A stretch of DNA of 64,000 nt, taken from contig NC_084850.1 of NCBI RefSeq assembly GCF_033115175.1, forward strand, positions 113,691,939-113,755,938, written 5' to 3'. Origin of the DNA: Lepus europaeus. Lineage: Eukaryota > Chordata > Mammalia > Lagomorpha > Leporidae. This document shows, in pieces, positions 45,096 to 58,132 of this stretch (the stretch's first letter is position 1; each line of letters starts with the position of its first letter). A program made the position numbers and the translations under genes. Under the pieces are notes generated by a model. That model did not search any database. It saw only the letters and a program-made list of their open reading frames with translations, and was not told where the DNA came from.

Positions 45096-45979
45096 AAAAA
45101 CACCAGAACACAGAGATTTGCATTTCTCACATAATTTCTCAAATAGTTGGAGACTAGCAACAAACTCCTGATTCTAGTAGTTATAAACACTCCGAAGACA
45201 AATGACAAATAAAAAATCAAGTTCAGTAAAACTAAAAGTTTGCTCTTTATACGTTTCACAGTGGACAAAAAGACTGTTCTGGTCCGCAGGAACCATCAGA
45301 AACTACAGACTGGAAGCAAGGCTTGGAAAGTCACTGGGAGCATCCACCTCACTTCTCAGTTGCTCTACACATAGATTTCATTCTTCCTTGCAGATGAGCA
45401 TTCTGTGCTTCTTAGTTTAATGGAGGAAAAATAGGTTTCCCACAGCCCTGAACACAAATGACTGAAGCATCCACATAAAGAGCCTGAGCTCAATCCCAGT
45501 CCAGGTTTCTATAGGAAGAACATCTGATTGGCTTAAGCCAGTGGAGAAGTTCACCCTGGTCCAAATGCCACAGATAGGGAAGTGAGGTCATAAACTGCCA
45601 AGGAGGCTGACAGAGCCTCATCTTGGACTGTGATCACGTGGACTTACAGGGGAATTGATTTGCAGATTAGGACGGATAAATGTAAGATGGAGAGATACCC
45701 AAATATTACCTACTGTGTGTTGTTCAAAATTCTAGCACTCCTCATTGATTTTTAACAATATATTAAAGAATAATTACACTAAATTTGTATTTTTTACTCC
45801 ATAAATAAATTTTATCTAAAGGAACCTTGCTTATAATGAAGAAAATTGGTTAAATTTTAATTATTTAATAGATAACCTTTGAAAATGTATTGTTTTACAA
45901 AGGCTTTTAAAATCATAGACTTCAAAATCCTTGAAAGATGAGCAAGCTACTGATATAGGCAACAAGTATTACATCTTAT
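45096..45979. other. Unannotated DNA
   Basis: No gene or repeat is recognised. Confidence 0.35.
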
Positions 45980-46277
45980 CTAAAATATCTACTATTTTGT
46001 GCAGCAGTAGAGATGCCACTTGGCATACCCACATCCTACATCATTCCTGGGGACAAGTAGCAGCCCCTTTCCCATCCAGCTTCCTGCTAACATCCATTTT
46101 GGAGGCAGCAGATGATAGCCCAATTAGTTGGGGACCTGGATGGAAATTCCTAGTTCCTGGTTTGCCTAGCCCAGCCATGGCATTGTGGGTTTTTGTGGAG
46201 TAAACCAGTGGATGGAAGCTCTCTATCCCTATATCTATCTACTCTGTCACAGAAATAAACAAAATAAACAAACAAAA
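45980..46277 (+). mobile_element. C-SINE, old copy
   Basis: 'gtgcagcagtagagatgcca', 'ccagcttcctgctaac' and the tail 'cagaaataaacaaaataaac' are present. It is strongly diverged. Confidence 0.75.
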
Positions 46278-46544
46278 GAAAAAAGTTAAATTTTACAAGC
46301 TTAGATGTCATTAAAGTTTCAGGAGTATTTCTCTGGGAGTTTTCAGAGAGGACCAAAATATTTTTATTGCTAATCTTGCTTAAATAAGACACTTAGTTCT
46401 TGCAAAATCCTTGCTTTAGAAGTTAATGAATAAATTGCCTCATCTGAATGAATGACTTATATAATAAATACTAAGGATTCTTTCATAGATATAATCAGTT
46501 TTCATATCTTATTTTATATGTGTATATATTCACTTGAAAATAAA

Positions 46545-47095
46545 AGAAACACTTTACCCACTACTAGGTATTTTTCAGAGGAAAATGAAAATATGTTTAC
46601 ATATTATACAAAATTATTTATAGCAGTTTTGCTCATAAAAGCCAAAAAATGGAAATCACCCAAATTACCTGTCTATATTGAATGAATTAACTAAATTTTG
46701 ATATATCTAGACAACGGAATACTATTTAGCATTATATAGGAGCAAAAGACTGCTACAGGCAATAATATTAAAAATCTCCAACACTTTGTGCTAAGTTAAA
46801 GATGCCAGGCACAAAAGGCTAAGAAGCTATCTGATTCTATTATAAGACATTGTCCAGGAAAAGGCAAAACTATTGGAATAAAAATTAGATCAGTGCTTGC
46901 CAGGAGCTGGTGATGGGGGACAGAACTGACTATAAAGGAGTATTGAGGAACTTTTGGGAGATGTACTATGTTTTGATTATGATAGTATTATGACTGCCAT
47001 TTGTTGGCCAAAACGCACCATACTGTGCACATGTGTGTAAATCATACACATGTGTGTAAATCATACCTTCATAAACTTGACTTTAACAAATGAAT
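46545..47095 (+). mobile_element. Old LINE-1 3' end
   Basis: ORF2 C-terminal blocks ('atagcagttttgctcataaa', 'acaacggaatactatttag') lead into an L1M-type 3' UTR. Near its end a 19-bp unit ('acatgtgtgtaaatcatac') is tandemly duplicated at 47029-47067. Confidence 0.8.
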
Positions 47096-47695
47096 TTATA
47101 TGCATGGTAGATAATGAATTCAATACACAAATGTGTTGCTCTTTAAACTTATAAAACGGCTTTACTTAAAATATATATTTTAAATTGAACTATATCCTGA
47201 GATCTCCTAATTATCCATTATAATAATCTCTTATGATGGATAGGACAATGAGACTGTACTGATCATCCTATTCATGATCTATGTAACAGAGAAAAACACT
47301 GCAGTTTTGACCTCTCTATGAAAAGCCAATCTGGGTACATTCTCCAGTTACACTCACAAGCACAGAGATCATCTAAAGAAATTCTGGAAAGCCCTGGTTT
47401 CCTCTGGCATTTAGGTATCTAATTTATCATAGCACATTCTGAAAACTACATGCATTGCCATCTAATCAATATGAGGTTACTGGAACCTTGTAAAATGGAG
47501 AGAATCAATTCAACCATTGTCCAAATCATTCCACTCTTTCCTTTGTACACCATTTCTTCATTTACACTTTTCAAAGGGACAAGACTCTAAGGTACTTCAT
47601 AAGATGAGTTTAAAACTTGACCCATACTTGTTGAAAGAGCAAGGTGAAGGCAAAAAACACAGTGAAGGGATCCAAAAATTAAGAAGAGGTATTCT
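47096..47695. other. Unannotated DNA
   Basis: Nothing supported; AT-rich. Confidence 0.35.
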
Positions 47696-48043
47696 TGGGG
47701 CCGGTGCTATTGTGCAGCGGGTTAACACTCTGGCCTGAAGCACCGGCATCCCATATGGGCACCGGTTCTAGTCCCAGCTGTTCCTCTTCCGATCCAGCTC
47801 TCTGCTGAGGCCTGGGAAAGCAGTAGAAGATGGCCCAGATCCTTGGGCCCCTGTACCCACGTGGGAGACCTGGAAGAAGCTCCTGGCTCCTGGCTCCTGG
47901 CTCCTGGCTTCGGATCGGCGCAGCTCTGGCTGTTGCGGCCAATTGGGGAGTGAACCAGCGGATAGACGACCTCTCTCTCCTCTCCTCTGCCTCTCCTCTT
48001 TCTGTAATTCTGACTTTCAAATAAATAAATAAATCTTTAAAAA
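47696..48043 (+). mobile_element. C-SINE, well preserved
   Basis: It is close to the family consensus, with head 'ggggccggtgctattgtgca' and an intact A-box region and B-box (GGTTCTAGTCC). A 'ctcctgg' unit is tandemly repeated near 47879-47907, and the tail is perfect (AAAT)n. Confidence 0.95.
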
Positions 48044-48925
48044 ATGCAGGAAATTAGAATTTTATTCCATAGGCAGAGAAGATTTTTAGTTCATGTAAGA
48101 ATTAGAATTTCAGCCAAGACCTTCCTCGGTGTGCCAGATCCTAGAATCCAGCAGTGGTCATTGGAAAGGAGAGCTGCCTGGGTAAGGTATACTGTACAGA
48201 AGCTTGCATCCTCAGTTACACAACTCCTATTACCAAGGGCTGCCAAAAGAAGTTTATGGCACATATGTATATGTGACTTACTTTTCTTCCTAGGTCAGGG
48301 CATTTATGTCTCCTTATGAGCAGAATCGTGCTATCTGTGTAGCTTCTGGACCACCTCAGGCTTCTTTTCCTAGACAGCTCAGGAGGCATTAGAATGAGGC
48401 AATAAGGGAAGTCTTCTGGCATTAGTAGAAATAGAAACTGGCATTGGGTTCTAGATACTTCAGTAGAGCTACAGTATTCCTTGTTGTCAGGGACCAATCA
48501 AGTAAGAAACACTCGACCAGAATTGCACCTCAGGCCTCCTGGCTGTGACTCCAGGAGCCCACTCCTCTGCCAGTCCTCGTAAGGAAGACAGGCAAGCAAA
48601 ATATACTTTTATGGTTCTAATTAACACATACAGATTTTTAAGAGATTATTTTATCAGCGAATGGCACAGAATCACTCAAGTGGTATGAAAGGTTCAGGTG
48701 GTTTGAGACTGAACCTAATGGTAAAACATAACATTACCTGAAAGCAGTTTTTTGATCAGTTCCTCTCTTTCTCTTTTCTCCTAGGAATTGTATTTCTATA
48801 TGCTATTCTGCTTTTCTTTAGTCCACTCCATTTCTCTTCTCAAACAACTGGTATTCTCAGTTTGCTCATGGGTTATCTTTCCTCTTGAACATGACCTTTA
48901 CTAAATTTTATTTCCTCAGTATTCA
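48044..48925. other. Unannotated DNA
   Basis: No gene or repeat is recognised. Confidence 0.35.
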
Positions 48926-49143
48926 GTGTCATGTAGTGATTAAGAGGAAAGGTTCTGCAATCACTAGACCTAGGATTGAATCCTGTACCTACAAGTTATA
49001 TCATACTCAAGTAAGTTACCTTCCCTGTGCCTACAAATTAAGAATGAAAACTAGGCCATAGAGCTATTAAAAGGATTTAAACAATGCCTTGTGTAATATC
49101 CTGGATAATTCCAGGCACACGGTATGCACTCAGTGAATGCTAA
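48926..49143 (+). mobile_element. MIR SINE, nearly full length
   Basis: 'gtcatgtagtgattaagagg', 'cctaggattgaatcctgtac' and the closing 'aattccaggcacacggtatg' 'cactcagtgaatg' follow the sense MIR from head to tail. Confidence 0.8.
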
Positions 49144-49145
49144 CT

Positions 49146-49493
49146 TTTTAAAGATTTATTTATTTATTTACTGGAAAGGCAGAGTTACAGAGAAGAGGAA
49201 AGAAGAGAAAGAGGGAAGTGGAGAGCGAAAGAAATCTTCCATCCACTGGTTCACTCCAGATGGCCACAACGGCCAGGTCTGGGCCAGGCCAAAGCTGGGA
49301 GCCAGAGCTTCATCCAGGTCTCTCACATGGGTGGCAGGGGCCCAAGCACTTTGGCCATCTTCTGCTGCTTTACCAGTTGCATCAGCAGGGAGCTGGATTC
49401 GAAGCGGACCAGCCAGGACTCAAACAGCACCCATATGGGATGCTGGCATCACAGACAGAGGCTTAAAACACTACACCACAGCACCAGCCCCAA
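49146..49493 (-). mobile_element. C-SINE, full length
   Basis: The tail is 'aagatttatttatttattta' and the head 'accacagcaccagcccc'. The purine-rich stretch at 49192-49230 is the RC of the CT-rich segment. Confidence 0.9.
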
Positions 49494-50510
49494 AGGTTAT
49501 CTTTTTATATTCTTACCACAGCCCTTAAATTTTGTCTTAAGTTCTGACAAATTCTTTCTTTCTGTAGTCAAATTCTAACTCTCCTATCAGACTCTATAGC
49601 TACAGGGCTGCCCACAGATCAATACATTTTCAGTGAAATACCCTTTCTTCATTACCTCACCACAGTCTAGATGTGAGTTTAAGTTACAAAATCTGCCTAT
49701 AAAGACAACAGAGGATATGGGGGAGGCAATTTCCTGAAACAGGAGCATGGCTACTAGGTACTGATCAACATCCTAGGAAAAAATGTCTATACATACATAT
49801 TTTATGATATTAAACTGATATCCCTTTGCATCAGAAACGACCATTGTAAATGCTTGTTCTTGGTATATGTGTTTGGTATATTACTTATGCCTACCAACTC
49901 AAGGAAGTTCTGCTGTAGTTTGATGAATGTCATCAGTACAACAACAAAATTTGATTACAAGGCAGCTCTAGAAATTAAAATTAAAAGATTTTCCATAAAA
50001 CTATACAGCAATTAGCCTTTCATATGGCCATAGATGGAGTAGACCTGAACCCTACCTGTCATTGTCTGTGGTAGAAATTCTCCTTAAGTAAATTAGCCTC
50101 ACACTAGCAGAAATGCCAAAAAATCCACATAAACATCCTAGAAAGAGGTGTGGGAGCTCAAATTAAAATGGAACCATCTGTTGATAGAGGACTGTGAGGG
50201 TGATGAGTATGTTATTTGCAGGCCAATTCTATGAGGTTTGCTGGCTGAGTAATTAGGACAATAGCTACTCTGGCCTCTTGTCCTCTCTGACTCAGCTCAT
50301 GCAATTTATCTACCCAATCAAACAGACCAGTTCCCCACTGCTCTTCTGATCAAACAAAATCTTTTCTATTCTAGGGCATAGCATTTTTGCCAAATTGTTT
50401 TGTACTTTGATACACTGATCTATTTTGTCTTAGCTCATATAATTTAAAAACTTTCAGTAGATAACTTTTATAACTAAATTGTCAAAGATAGAGACACACT
50501 AAGTTCAAGG
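49494..50510. other. Unannotated DNA
   Basis: No gene or repeat is recognised across 1 kb. Confidence 0.35.
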
Positions 50511-50720
50511 TCATTCATTTAATTATTAATCTAATAAATATTTTCCAGTGATCCACTTATGCTAGACCTTGTTTCAAGCACTTGAAATATAACAATGAAC
50601 AAAACAGAAAAAAAAAATCCAACCCTAACAGAGTTTACTATCTATGGTGATAGAAAATAAAGAACATAAATAAGTAAAATAAATATCACTAGAGTGATAA
50701 CAAATATTTAGCAGTGAAGA
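50511..50720 (+). mobile_element. L2-like ancient repeat
   Basis: 'tctaataaatattttccagt', 'gcacttgaaatataacaatg' and 'aacaaaacagaa' followed by 'ccctaacagagtttac' fit the common L2-type pattern (ATTTATTGAGTGCC...GTGAACAAAACAGAC). Confidence 0.55.
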
Positions 50721-51639
50721 GGGTAACATTTTTACTACTTTAAATGTAGAGGGATAGAGATAACATTAGTAAACTTCCCACTAACCCACAGCCTGGGGTA
50801 GGACAGAGATCAGGATCCTCAAACAGTCACATGTCGCAGACAGGGAGTAAATTCTATTGATCAAAAGAGGTCTTGGGACAGGACATAAAAGAAAGTTTTA
50901 AGAGGAATAGATCTAGAAACCTGGTAATCAGGAGAAGAAATGCCAGGAATGTACTGAAGATAAGGTCAGACAGAAGAGCCAAAAAAGCAGGGGACATTCT
51001 CTTATTAGGAGCTCAAAAAGAGGTAGGGATAATCAGAAGCCAGGTTCCCCTCCATCAGAGCTGGAGCATCAGGGGACTCTAGTAAAGAGCTTAATAAACA
51101 GATTTTGAAAAACTTAACCAAATTAACTTCAATTTTAAATCATCATTGACACTCAACCAAGAGCCTTGAAAAACTTTTTAGGACAAAAGTCAACTCACTG
51201 TGTCTGGGACCAGAAAGTAAAAGGATGGGAGTTTAGCTATGTTAGTAATGCCCAGGGTCTTATTTAGAGCACATTACAACTGGTATTACAATGTTGTATC
51301 CAGGCAGAATTGAGACAGGCCCTAATACTGAGAGGATTCCAGAAGGCTGTGGGAGGCATTCCCCCTTAGTTGCTGAGTGAAACATGTGGTGGTGAGGGGG
51401 CATGTCCAGGGTAATGACAAAGAAGAGGTCTGAAAGTTCAGGGAAGTGGCTGTTCTTCAACTGGTACTTCAACACCTCAATATATTCAAAAACTTTGCTT
51501 ACCTCTGAACTACTCAAAATGCAGGAACCTAGAACTATAGCTCTGATGGCCAAAAAAAAAGTAGTTTTGCCTACATATAATGTTTTGGTCCAGGTGAGGA
51601 GTACAGTACTGCCATTATAATACAGAGGATCAGACAAGC
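50721..51639. other. Unannotated DNA
   Basis: The frame at 50873-51082 and the minus-strand frame at 51260-51637 show no motifs. No repeat was recognised. Confidence 0.35.
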
Positions 51640-51815
51640 CACTTGGAGGCTGTGTCTATGGTACACTCTTCATTCTCTCTAAGTCTTAGTTCTCCAGTAG
51701 TGAAATAGAGTCACTTACCTCCAAGGGTATTATGAGGGTAAAATGAAATGGAAAATCACTCAGCATTATGGCTAGTACACAGAAAATCATTGGAATATAA
51801 TGTTACACTAGAAGG
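51640..51815 (+). mobile_element. MIR SINE 3' half
   Basis: 'cttagttctccagtagtgaa', 'cttacctccaagggtattat' and 'gagggtaaaatgaaatg' match the 3' half of MIR. Confidence 0.6.
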
Positions 51816-51867
51816 GACCTAAATAAGATCTCATTCAATACTTTCATTTTACATGAAAGACTCTTTA

Positions 51868-52170
51868 AAATTAATTATTATAAAAGTGAGATGAAAGTGG
51901 GGAAAGGAGAGAGAATCTTCCATTTGCTGTTTCACCTCCCTGATTCCCTAAAACCTGGGATTTGGCCAAGCCAAAGCCAAAGGAGGTGGGAACTCAATCC
52001 ATATCTGTCACGTGGGTGGCAGGGACACAAATACTTGAGCCATCAGCTGCTGTCTCCTAGGGTGTGCATTAGCAGGAAGCTGGAATTAGAAGCTGAGCCA
52101 TTATCAAATCCAAGCAATCTAATATGGGATGTGGGTGTTCTAAATTGCATCTTAAGAACTGCACTAAATG
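51868..52170 (-). mobile_element. C-SINE, very old
   Basis: Recognisable antisense blocks are 'gagagaatcttccatttgct', 'gtgtgcattagcaggaagct' and 'ctaatatgggatgtgggtgt'. The head is largely lost. Confidence 0.65.
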
Positions 52171-52369
52171 TTTGCCATATAAGAGAAAGAACTTTTATAG
52201 GTGAAGGGATGTTTGTAGTTTCTCCAAGGTTATGCCAAGGTAGTTTAACTGTAAACTCAGAAGATAAATTCATATTCCCTCTCTGCTAGCTGAATGTTTT
52301 TAATTATACATTATACTATTTCTCTTTTATCCTTTTATAGAGAATTAACCATAATTTTGTTCCATCATT

Positions 52370-52668
52370 AAGTGGACATTTGGCCTACTGGTTAAGATAC
52401 TAGTTATATCACATCCCATATCAGGGAGCCTGGGTTCAATACTCAGCTCTGGCCTACTTTTGTATCTATTGCACACACCTGAGCCATTGATGATGGCTCA
52501 AGTGATTGGGCTCCTACCAGCCATGTGGAAACCTGTATTGAGTTTCCAGATCATGGCTTCAGTCCTAGGTACAGACAGGGATCACTATAGGCATTTGGGG
52601 AATGAATCAGCAGATAGGCGTTCTCTACCTGCTCATTGTCACTCTTTCAAAAAAAAATTGTTAAAAGG
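52370..52668 (+). mobile_element. C-SINE, old copy
   Basis: 'tggcctactggttaagatac', 'cacatcccatatcagggagc' and a tail with 'ctttcaaaaaaaaattg' are present. Confidence 0.75.
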
Positions 52669-53460
52669 CTACACATTCACGTTAATAAGGTTTTTTTTCT
52701 ATAGAACACATAGTAGTACTAAAGAGAGAAAAAGTAAATATAAAATGAGGTTTTATATATAAAAGATCTATAGAGCTATGCTTAATGAAGGGCCTGGGAT
52801 ATAAAATGGAGAATTCCGATTAAAATAGTACACTATTAAATACAGGCTATGAAGTCATTCTTTCAATAATGATCACTCAGAATAATGTTATTATGTATTT
52901 TTTATATTTATAAATATTGCCCAGTTATTCTCTAACTCTAGAAGTTCAGGTAGGGGAGAATATTCTGACAGAACACAAATCATCTTTCCTAGTAATTGTA
53001 GCTCTTAAATTTTCCATGAATCTGCATTCCCCTAACTGGTAGTTTCAAGATGATATTTATGAATAACTATACTAAGCAAATAGCCACACAAGCAAGAGGA
53101 CTTCCATCAGACTAGCATTATTCTTGACTGGGACAACAAACACACACTTAAAGAAAACCCCTAAATATGTAACTGTCTTCCTTGCTTTCTATTTATTTAT
53201 CTTAAGTCAATAAAAGGCTTTGTGTGAAAAAAGCAAAAGAAACAAGCATCAGGTCTGGCTTTTAGCCATCCTTCTTCTCTCTGCCTTTTCTCCAATCCAT
53301 AGATCTATAAACAAGTGGTTCCACTGATGGAAATTGAACCATTTATATGGTTCTTGTGTGTGCGTTACTTTTTTCCCATATATGCAAGTTCTTAATAGTT
53401 TCTAAAGCAGCAGTATACATTCTACCTTCCAAGAAACAGAAAAATCAGTCACCATCTGTC
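52669..53460. other. Unannotated AT-rich DNA
   Basis: No gene or repeat is recognised. Confidence 0.35.
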
Positions 53461-54606
53461 AGAAAACAACAGTTTTCCAATTTAATACTTTATCCCTTTT
53501 AGTATTTTTTGTTCTAGTACTATTGGTTGAACTCTGTAATTAACACACAATTATTCTTAGGTGTTTAAATTTAACTGAAAAGTGATCCCTGTTAAATATA
53601 AGAGTGGGAATAAGAGATGGAGGAGATGTACAATTTGGGACATGCTCAATCGGACTTGCCCCAAACGATGGAGTTAGAAACGTGCCAGGGCATTCTAATA
53701 CAATCCCATCAAGGTGGCATGTACCAATCCATCTCACTAGTCCAAGTGATCATCTTCAGTTCACAACTGATCACACTGACAGGTCTAAGAGTCAAAGGGA
53801 TCACATAAACAAGAATAGTGTCTGCAAATACTAACTGATAGAATAAAAAAGGAAGAGAACGATCCAACATAGGAAGCGGGATACACAGCAGACTCATAGA
53901 ATGGCAGTTGTCCTAAAGAGCACTCTGGCCTTGGAATCAGCCCTTGAGGCATTCGGATCTGGCTGAAGAGACCATGAAAGTATTTTAGGCATGGAAAGCC
54001 AAGACACTCTGGCAAAAAAAAAGGACCTAAATGAAAGTTCTCTGTGAGTGAGATCCCAGTGGAAAGAACAGGCCATCAAAGAAGGAGGTACCTTTCTCTG
54101 AAGGGAGGAGAGAACTTCCACTTTGACTATGGCCTTGTCGAAATAAGATCAAAGTCGGTGAGCTCAGGGGCTTCCATGGCCTTGGCAACTCATGACTAGA
54201 GCCTGGGGAGATTGCTGACGCCATAAACAAGAGTGTCAAATTGTTAAATCAACAACAGGAGTCACTGTGTACTTACTCCTCATGTGGGATCTGTCCTTAA
54301 TGTGTCCAATGTAAAGTAATGCTGTAACTAGTACTGAAACAGTATTTTTACACTTTGTGTTTCTGTGTGGGTGCAAACTGATGAAATCTTTACTTAATAT
54401 ATACTAAATCGATCTTCTGTATATAAAGATAATTGAAAACGACTCTTGATGTGAATGGAATGGGAGAGGGAGTGGGAGATGGGAGGGGTGCGAGTGGGAG
54501 GGAAGTTATGGGGGGGGGGGAGCCATTGTAATCCATAAACTGTACTTTGGAAACTTATATTTACTAAATAAAAGTTAAAAAAAAAAAGAAAACAACAGTT
54601 TTCCAA
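53461..54606 (+). mobile_element. LINE-1 3' UTR insertion with perfect 20-bp TSD
   Basis: The insertion at 53481-54586 is flanked by identical 20-bp duplications at 53461-53480 and 54587-54606. It starts in the 3' UTR, so it has no ORF2. It has one 165-bp unit (54288-54444) whose 5' part resembles the first unit of the longer copies and whose 3' junction resembles the second. The G-rich tract ends in an 11-12-nt G run at 54511-54521. Confidence 0.95.
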
Positions 54607-55199
54607 GGAACTCTTCCAGAAGCACTAACCTTTGTTTAATATGTTATTGATTTTCTAAACTGTTAAGTATGGTTTATAATGGTGATAACCTACATGATAC
54701 CACTCATTACATCAGTTAATACCTAGTTTATTAGGACATTAACTTTTGCCACAGGCAATTAACCAACAAACTAAGTGTGTGTGTATGTGTGTGTGTGTGC
54801 ATGCGTGTGTGTGTGTGTGTGCGTATGAAAGAGACTTCTCATGAGAGATCTGCAAGTGAGTACTAGTTAAATACTTCAAATGGCATACAGGAGCCCTGCA
54901 GCACATCTTGATTCTTCTCATCCTTCCTTTTTTTTCTGAAATGAAACAGGAGAATTCCATACAATTATGAATCTCCCTCTGAGATTGGTGAGCTAATCGA
55001 CAATTAGCCATTAGAAAGCAGATGCATAATTAATTAAATGTCACTACTGATGGAAAAATGTATGTGAGTGTGTGTGTGTGTGTGCACACAGGTGGAAGAC
55101 TTGTGAATAGAATAAGAAAGAGTTTCCAAGTAGGGAAAAACATTGCACTGCCACATTACTAGTACAAAGTAAGGTTCATGTTTATTCTTTTACAGGGAG
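54607..55199. repeat. Unique DNA with two (TG)n microsatellites
   Basis: Runs of (TG)n interrupted by CATGC and CG lie at 54775-54825 and again at 55064-55086. No other feature is seen. Confidence 0.8.
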
Positions 55200-55335
55200 G
55201 TAGCATGACATACAAAATATCTTAAGACATTGGAGTCCATCAGCTCTTCCGTTTAATTGATCCTACTTTTATGTCCTAAAACAAGTCATTTCATCTTTCT
55301 GCTCTGTTTCTTCACCTATATGCCTATTTTTATTT
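55200..55335 (+). mobile_element. MIR SINE remnant
   Basis: 'gtccatcagctcttccgttt' and 'aaaacaagtcatttcatctt' followed by 'tctgtttcttcacctat' retain the sense MIR order. Confidence 0.5.
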
Positions 55336-55479
55336 CAGGAAATTCCACATTAAGGATTTCTATGTTTCTTACTCTTCATAAAAGTCATTTAATAATTGTT
55401 ATTAATGAAGTTTTCTTTTATTTCTCTGTGTTCCTTGGTATTTTTATGGGGAAGAAATATTAATTCCAATTCAATTATA

Positions 55480-55600
55480 AACTCTTAGAGAGTAGAGACC
55501 ATGGCATCTTATATTTGTTTTTAGCTAGCACCTAGCACATTATTTTTGCATGGTAGAAACTCACAATAATCTGATGGAATTGAATTGAACTGAATGCTTA
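55480..55600 (+). mobile_element. L2-type 3' end remnant
   Basis: 'cttagagagtagagaccatg' and 'ttagctagcacctagcacat' are typical closing blocks of L2. Confidence 0.55.
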
Positions 55601-56169
55601 AGCACTTGCAAATCTGATTTTTAGTCCATTTACTCTACCTTGCCTCTCCTCCAAATATGGCTATGCTTATCATTTTTAACACATGATGTGATCTTAGTGA
55701 AGTGTAAAACTAGTAACTGAAAGTTGTTGTTTATGTATTATTTGCTACCTCACTGGGGAAAGTAACTATCAATATTCTAAATTCTAAAACAAAATGATCC
55801 ACTTTCATTGCTGCCAGCTATTGAAATAGAGTCAATCCATCCTCAATAAATTTCCAACAAAAAAAAACCAAAAAAGGCAAGTCAACTATTCACAACTAAA
55901 TCCAATCTGAAAAACAGAATCTATGGTGATGTAGCAAATGAAAATATAATGGTCTAGTAGAATTCAGAGGAGAACATTACCAAGCTCATCAAGATTGTAA
56001 ATCAAATCAGGGAAGAGATAATCTTGGATTTCTATTTCTTGAGTTGTCTACTTATTTGGAATGCCCTGCTTCTCCCCAAACCTATCTACGTAAAGTCTGT
56101 CTCTTCTTTAATCCTGTCAAAGGCCTCTTTTTCCAGAAAGTATTTCTTTTTCCTTTAAACCACTTATAG
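55601..56169. other. Unannotated DNA
   Basis: No gene or repeat is recognised. There is an A-run at 55858-55868. Confidence 0.35.
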
Positions 56170-56335
56170 GATCAATGTGCGGGCTTAAGATACCTGTATC
56201 CCATATCTAAGTATCTGAGTGCCCAGCTCCTGGCATTGGTCTTAGCTGAACTCTAGCCATTGCAGGCATTCAGGGAGTGAAATAGCAAATGGGAAGTCAG
56301 TCTTATCTTGTCTCGTCTTTTTTTTTTCTTTCTTT
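56170..56335 (+). mobile_element. C-SINE with large internal deletion
   Basis: The head side 'cttaagatacctgtatccca' joins directly to the late part 'cattgcaggcattcagggag'. The central third is missing. Confidence 0.65.
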
Positions 56336-57197
56336 CAGATAATAATTTTTGTCTAAAGGAATTTATTAATACATCAGATTTTCAGAGTCACAGCAAATGC
56401 ATAATTCAACAGAATTCTAATCAATTTCACATTAATGTGATATTAATACAAAGAACAGAGTCAATGCACTTCCTACATACAATTCTTAGAATAGGAAACT
56501 TTCATCCTTCCTTTCTGCCTGCCTCTCCCCTCTCTCTCTATTTTTCCTTCCTTTTTTAAATTTCTCAAATAATAATTTTTAAAAATTCACTGATTTTGAC
56601 TTGCACATCAGAACACATGAACAAAAAATGATAATAAAAGGTATGTGAAATTTTGCTATTTTAAAATATATAGTATGAGGACAGTTATTACTGAGAAGGG
56701 AAACAAATAAGATGAGGTCTATCTATATTTGCCTCAGCTTAATGCTTACAGAATCCCCAAGCCATGGTTGGAGGAGGAACCCAGAGGAAGTCAGATTCCC
56801 TGAGGTGGGGAGACTGAGCTAAGAGTCCAGAGACAAAGAAAGAAAGCACATTATATATAACATTCCCAAATCAGAAGGGATAATCAGATATTACATTATG
56901 TTGTACTGTATTTTCAACTTAGTATATTTTCAAAGGATAATAGAGTAACCTAGCTATATTCATGTAATACTGTTTTTATCCTTAAGTCTCTATAAAGAAA
57001 AAATTATCACTACCCCCAAGCAAGGTTTTATTTCATATTAATAAATATTTATATATTTTATATATATATGTATATCTTAATACATATATGTGCCTGAAGA
57101 ACATTCCTTGAAGTCATTGTTTACAAAAAACTGTTTTAAAACAGTATTTGGAGAAGACAAGATTCCCAGAATTAGGAGACTGGCAAATCCTCTATTC
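56336..57197. other. Unannotated AT-rich DNA
   Basis: It is TA-rich near 57035-57070. No gene or repeat is recognised. Confidence 0.35.
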
Positions 57198-57543
57198 AAA
57201 ATGCAATGATGACCGGCGCCGCGGCTCAATAGGCTAATCCTCCGCCTTGCGGCGCCAGCACACCAGGTTCGAGTCCCGGTCAGGGCGCTGGATTCTGTCC
57301 CGGTTGCCCCTATTCCAGTCCAGCTCTCTGCTGTGGCCTGGGAGTACAGTGGAGGGTGGCCCAAGTTCTTGGGCCCTGCACCCCATGGGAGACCAGGATA
57401 AGCACCTGGCTCCTGCAATTGGATCAGCGCGGTGCGCCGGCCGCAGCGGCCATTGGAGGGTGAACCAACAGCAAGGGAGGACCTTTCTCTCTGTCTCTCT
57501 CTCTCTCACTGTCCACTCAGCCTGTCAAAAAAAATGCAATGAT
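57198..57543 (+). mobile_element. Young-subtype C-SINE with 13-bp TSD
   Basis: The body at 57211-57530 is flanked by AAAATGCAATGAT at 57198 and 57531. The head 'gaccggcgccgcggctcaat' and intact B-box GGTTCGAGTCC make it a plausible Pol III promoter. The tail is a short A-run, not (AAAT)n. The subtype is shared with 33.8 kb. Confidence 0.95.
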
Positions 57544-57772
57544 ACAATGGGCCAAAATTGTCAAAACAGTCATTTCAATATTTTTTAAATCAACCAAAAG
57601 CATGCAAAAATCTGAGAAGCATATGTTTAAAAACTACTGAAACTCTTCAGGCTTCAGGGAGAAACAGTGTCCATCTGTAGCATTTCTCTCTTCTTTTTCC
57701 TCTTTGCCACCTGCCCCCCCAAACTCATTCTGGGTGGTATTCTAATAGAGTGAGACAAGTCATAAACATAAG

Positions 57773-58132
57773 AAGCCTCACAGTTGGGACTAGCACTGTG
57801 GCTTAGCAGGTAAAGTCACTGCCTACAGTGCCGGCATCCCATATGGGCGCCGGTTTGAGTCCCGGCTGCTCCTCTTGCAATCCAGCTCTCCATTGTGGCC
57901 TCGGAAAGCCATAGAGGATGACCCAAGTCCTTGGGCCCCTACATCCACGTGGGAGACCAGGAAGAAACTCCTGGCTCCTGGCTCCTAGCTTTAGATAGGT
58001 GCAACTCCAGCCATTGTGGCCATCTGGGGAGTGACCCAGTGGATGGAAGACCTCTCTTTCTCTCTCTGCCTCTGCCTCTCTGTAACTCTGCCTTTCAAAT
58101 ACATCTTTAAAAATAAAGAAAAGCCTCACAGT
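57773..58132 (+). mobile_element. C-SINE with 12-bp TSD
   Basis: The body at 57785-58120 is flanked by AAGCCTCACAGT at 57773 and 58121. It has a 'ggtaaagtcactgcctac' head, an intact B-box-like 'ggtttgagtcc' and a doubled 'ctcctgg' near 57969-57983. Confidence 0.93.

Noticed and set aside
54739-55011. His/Thr-rich minus-strand frame
   Set aside because: It is the translation of a (TG)n microsatellite.
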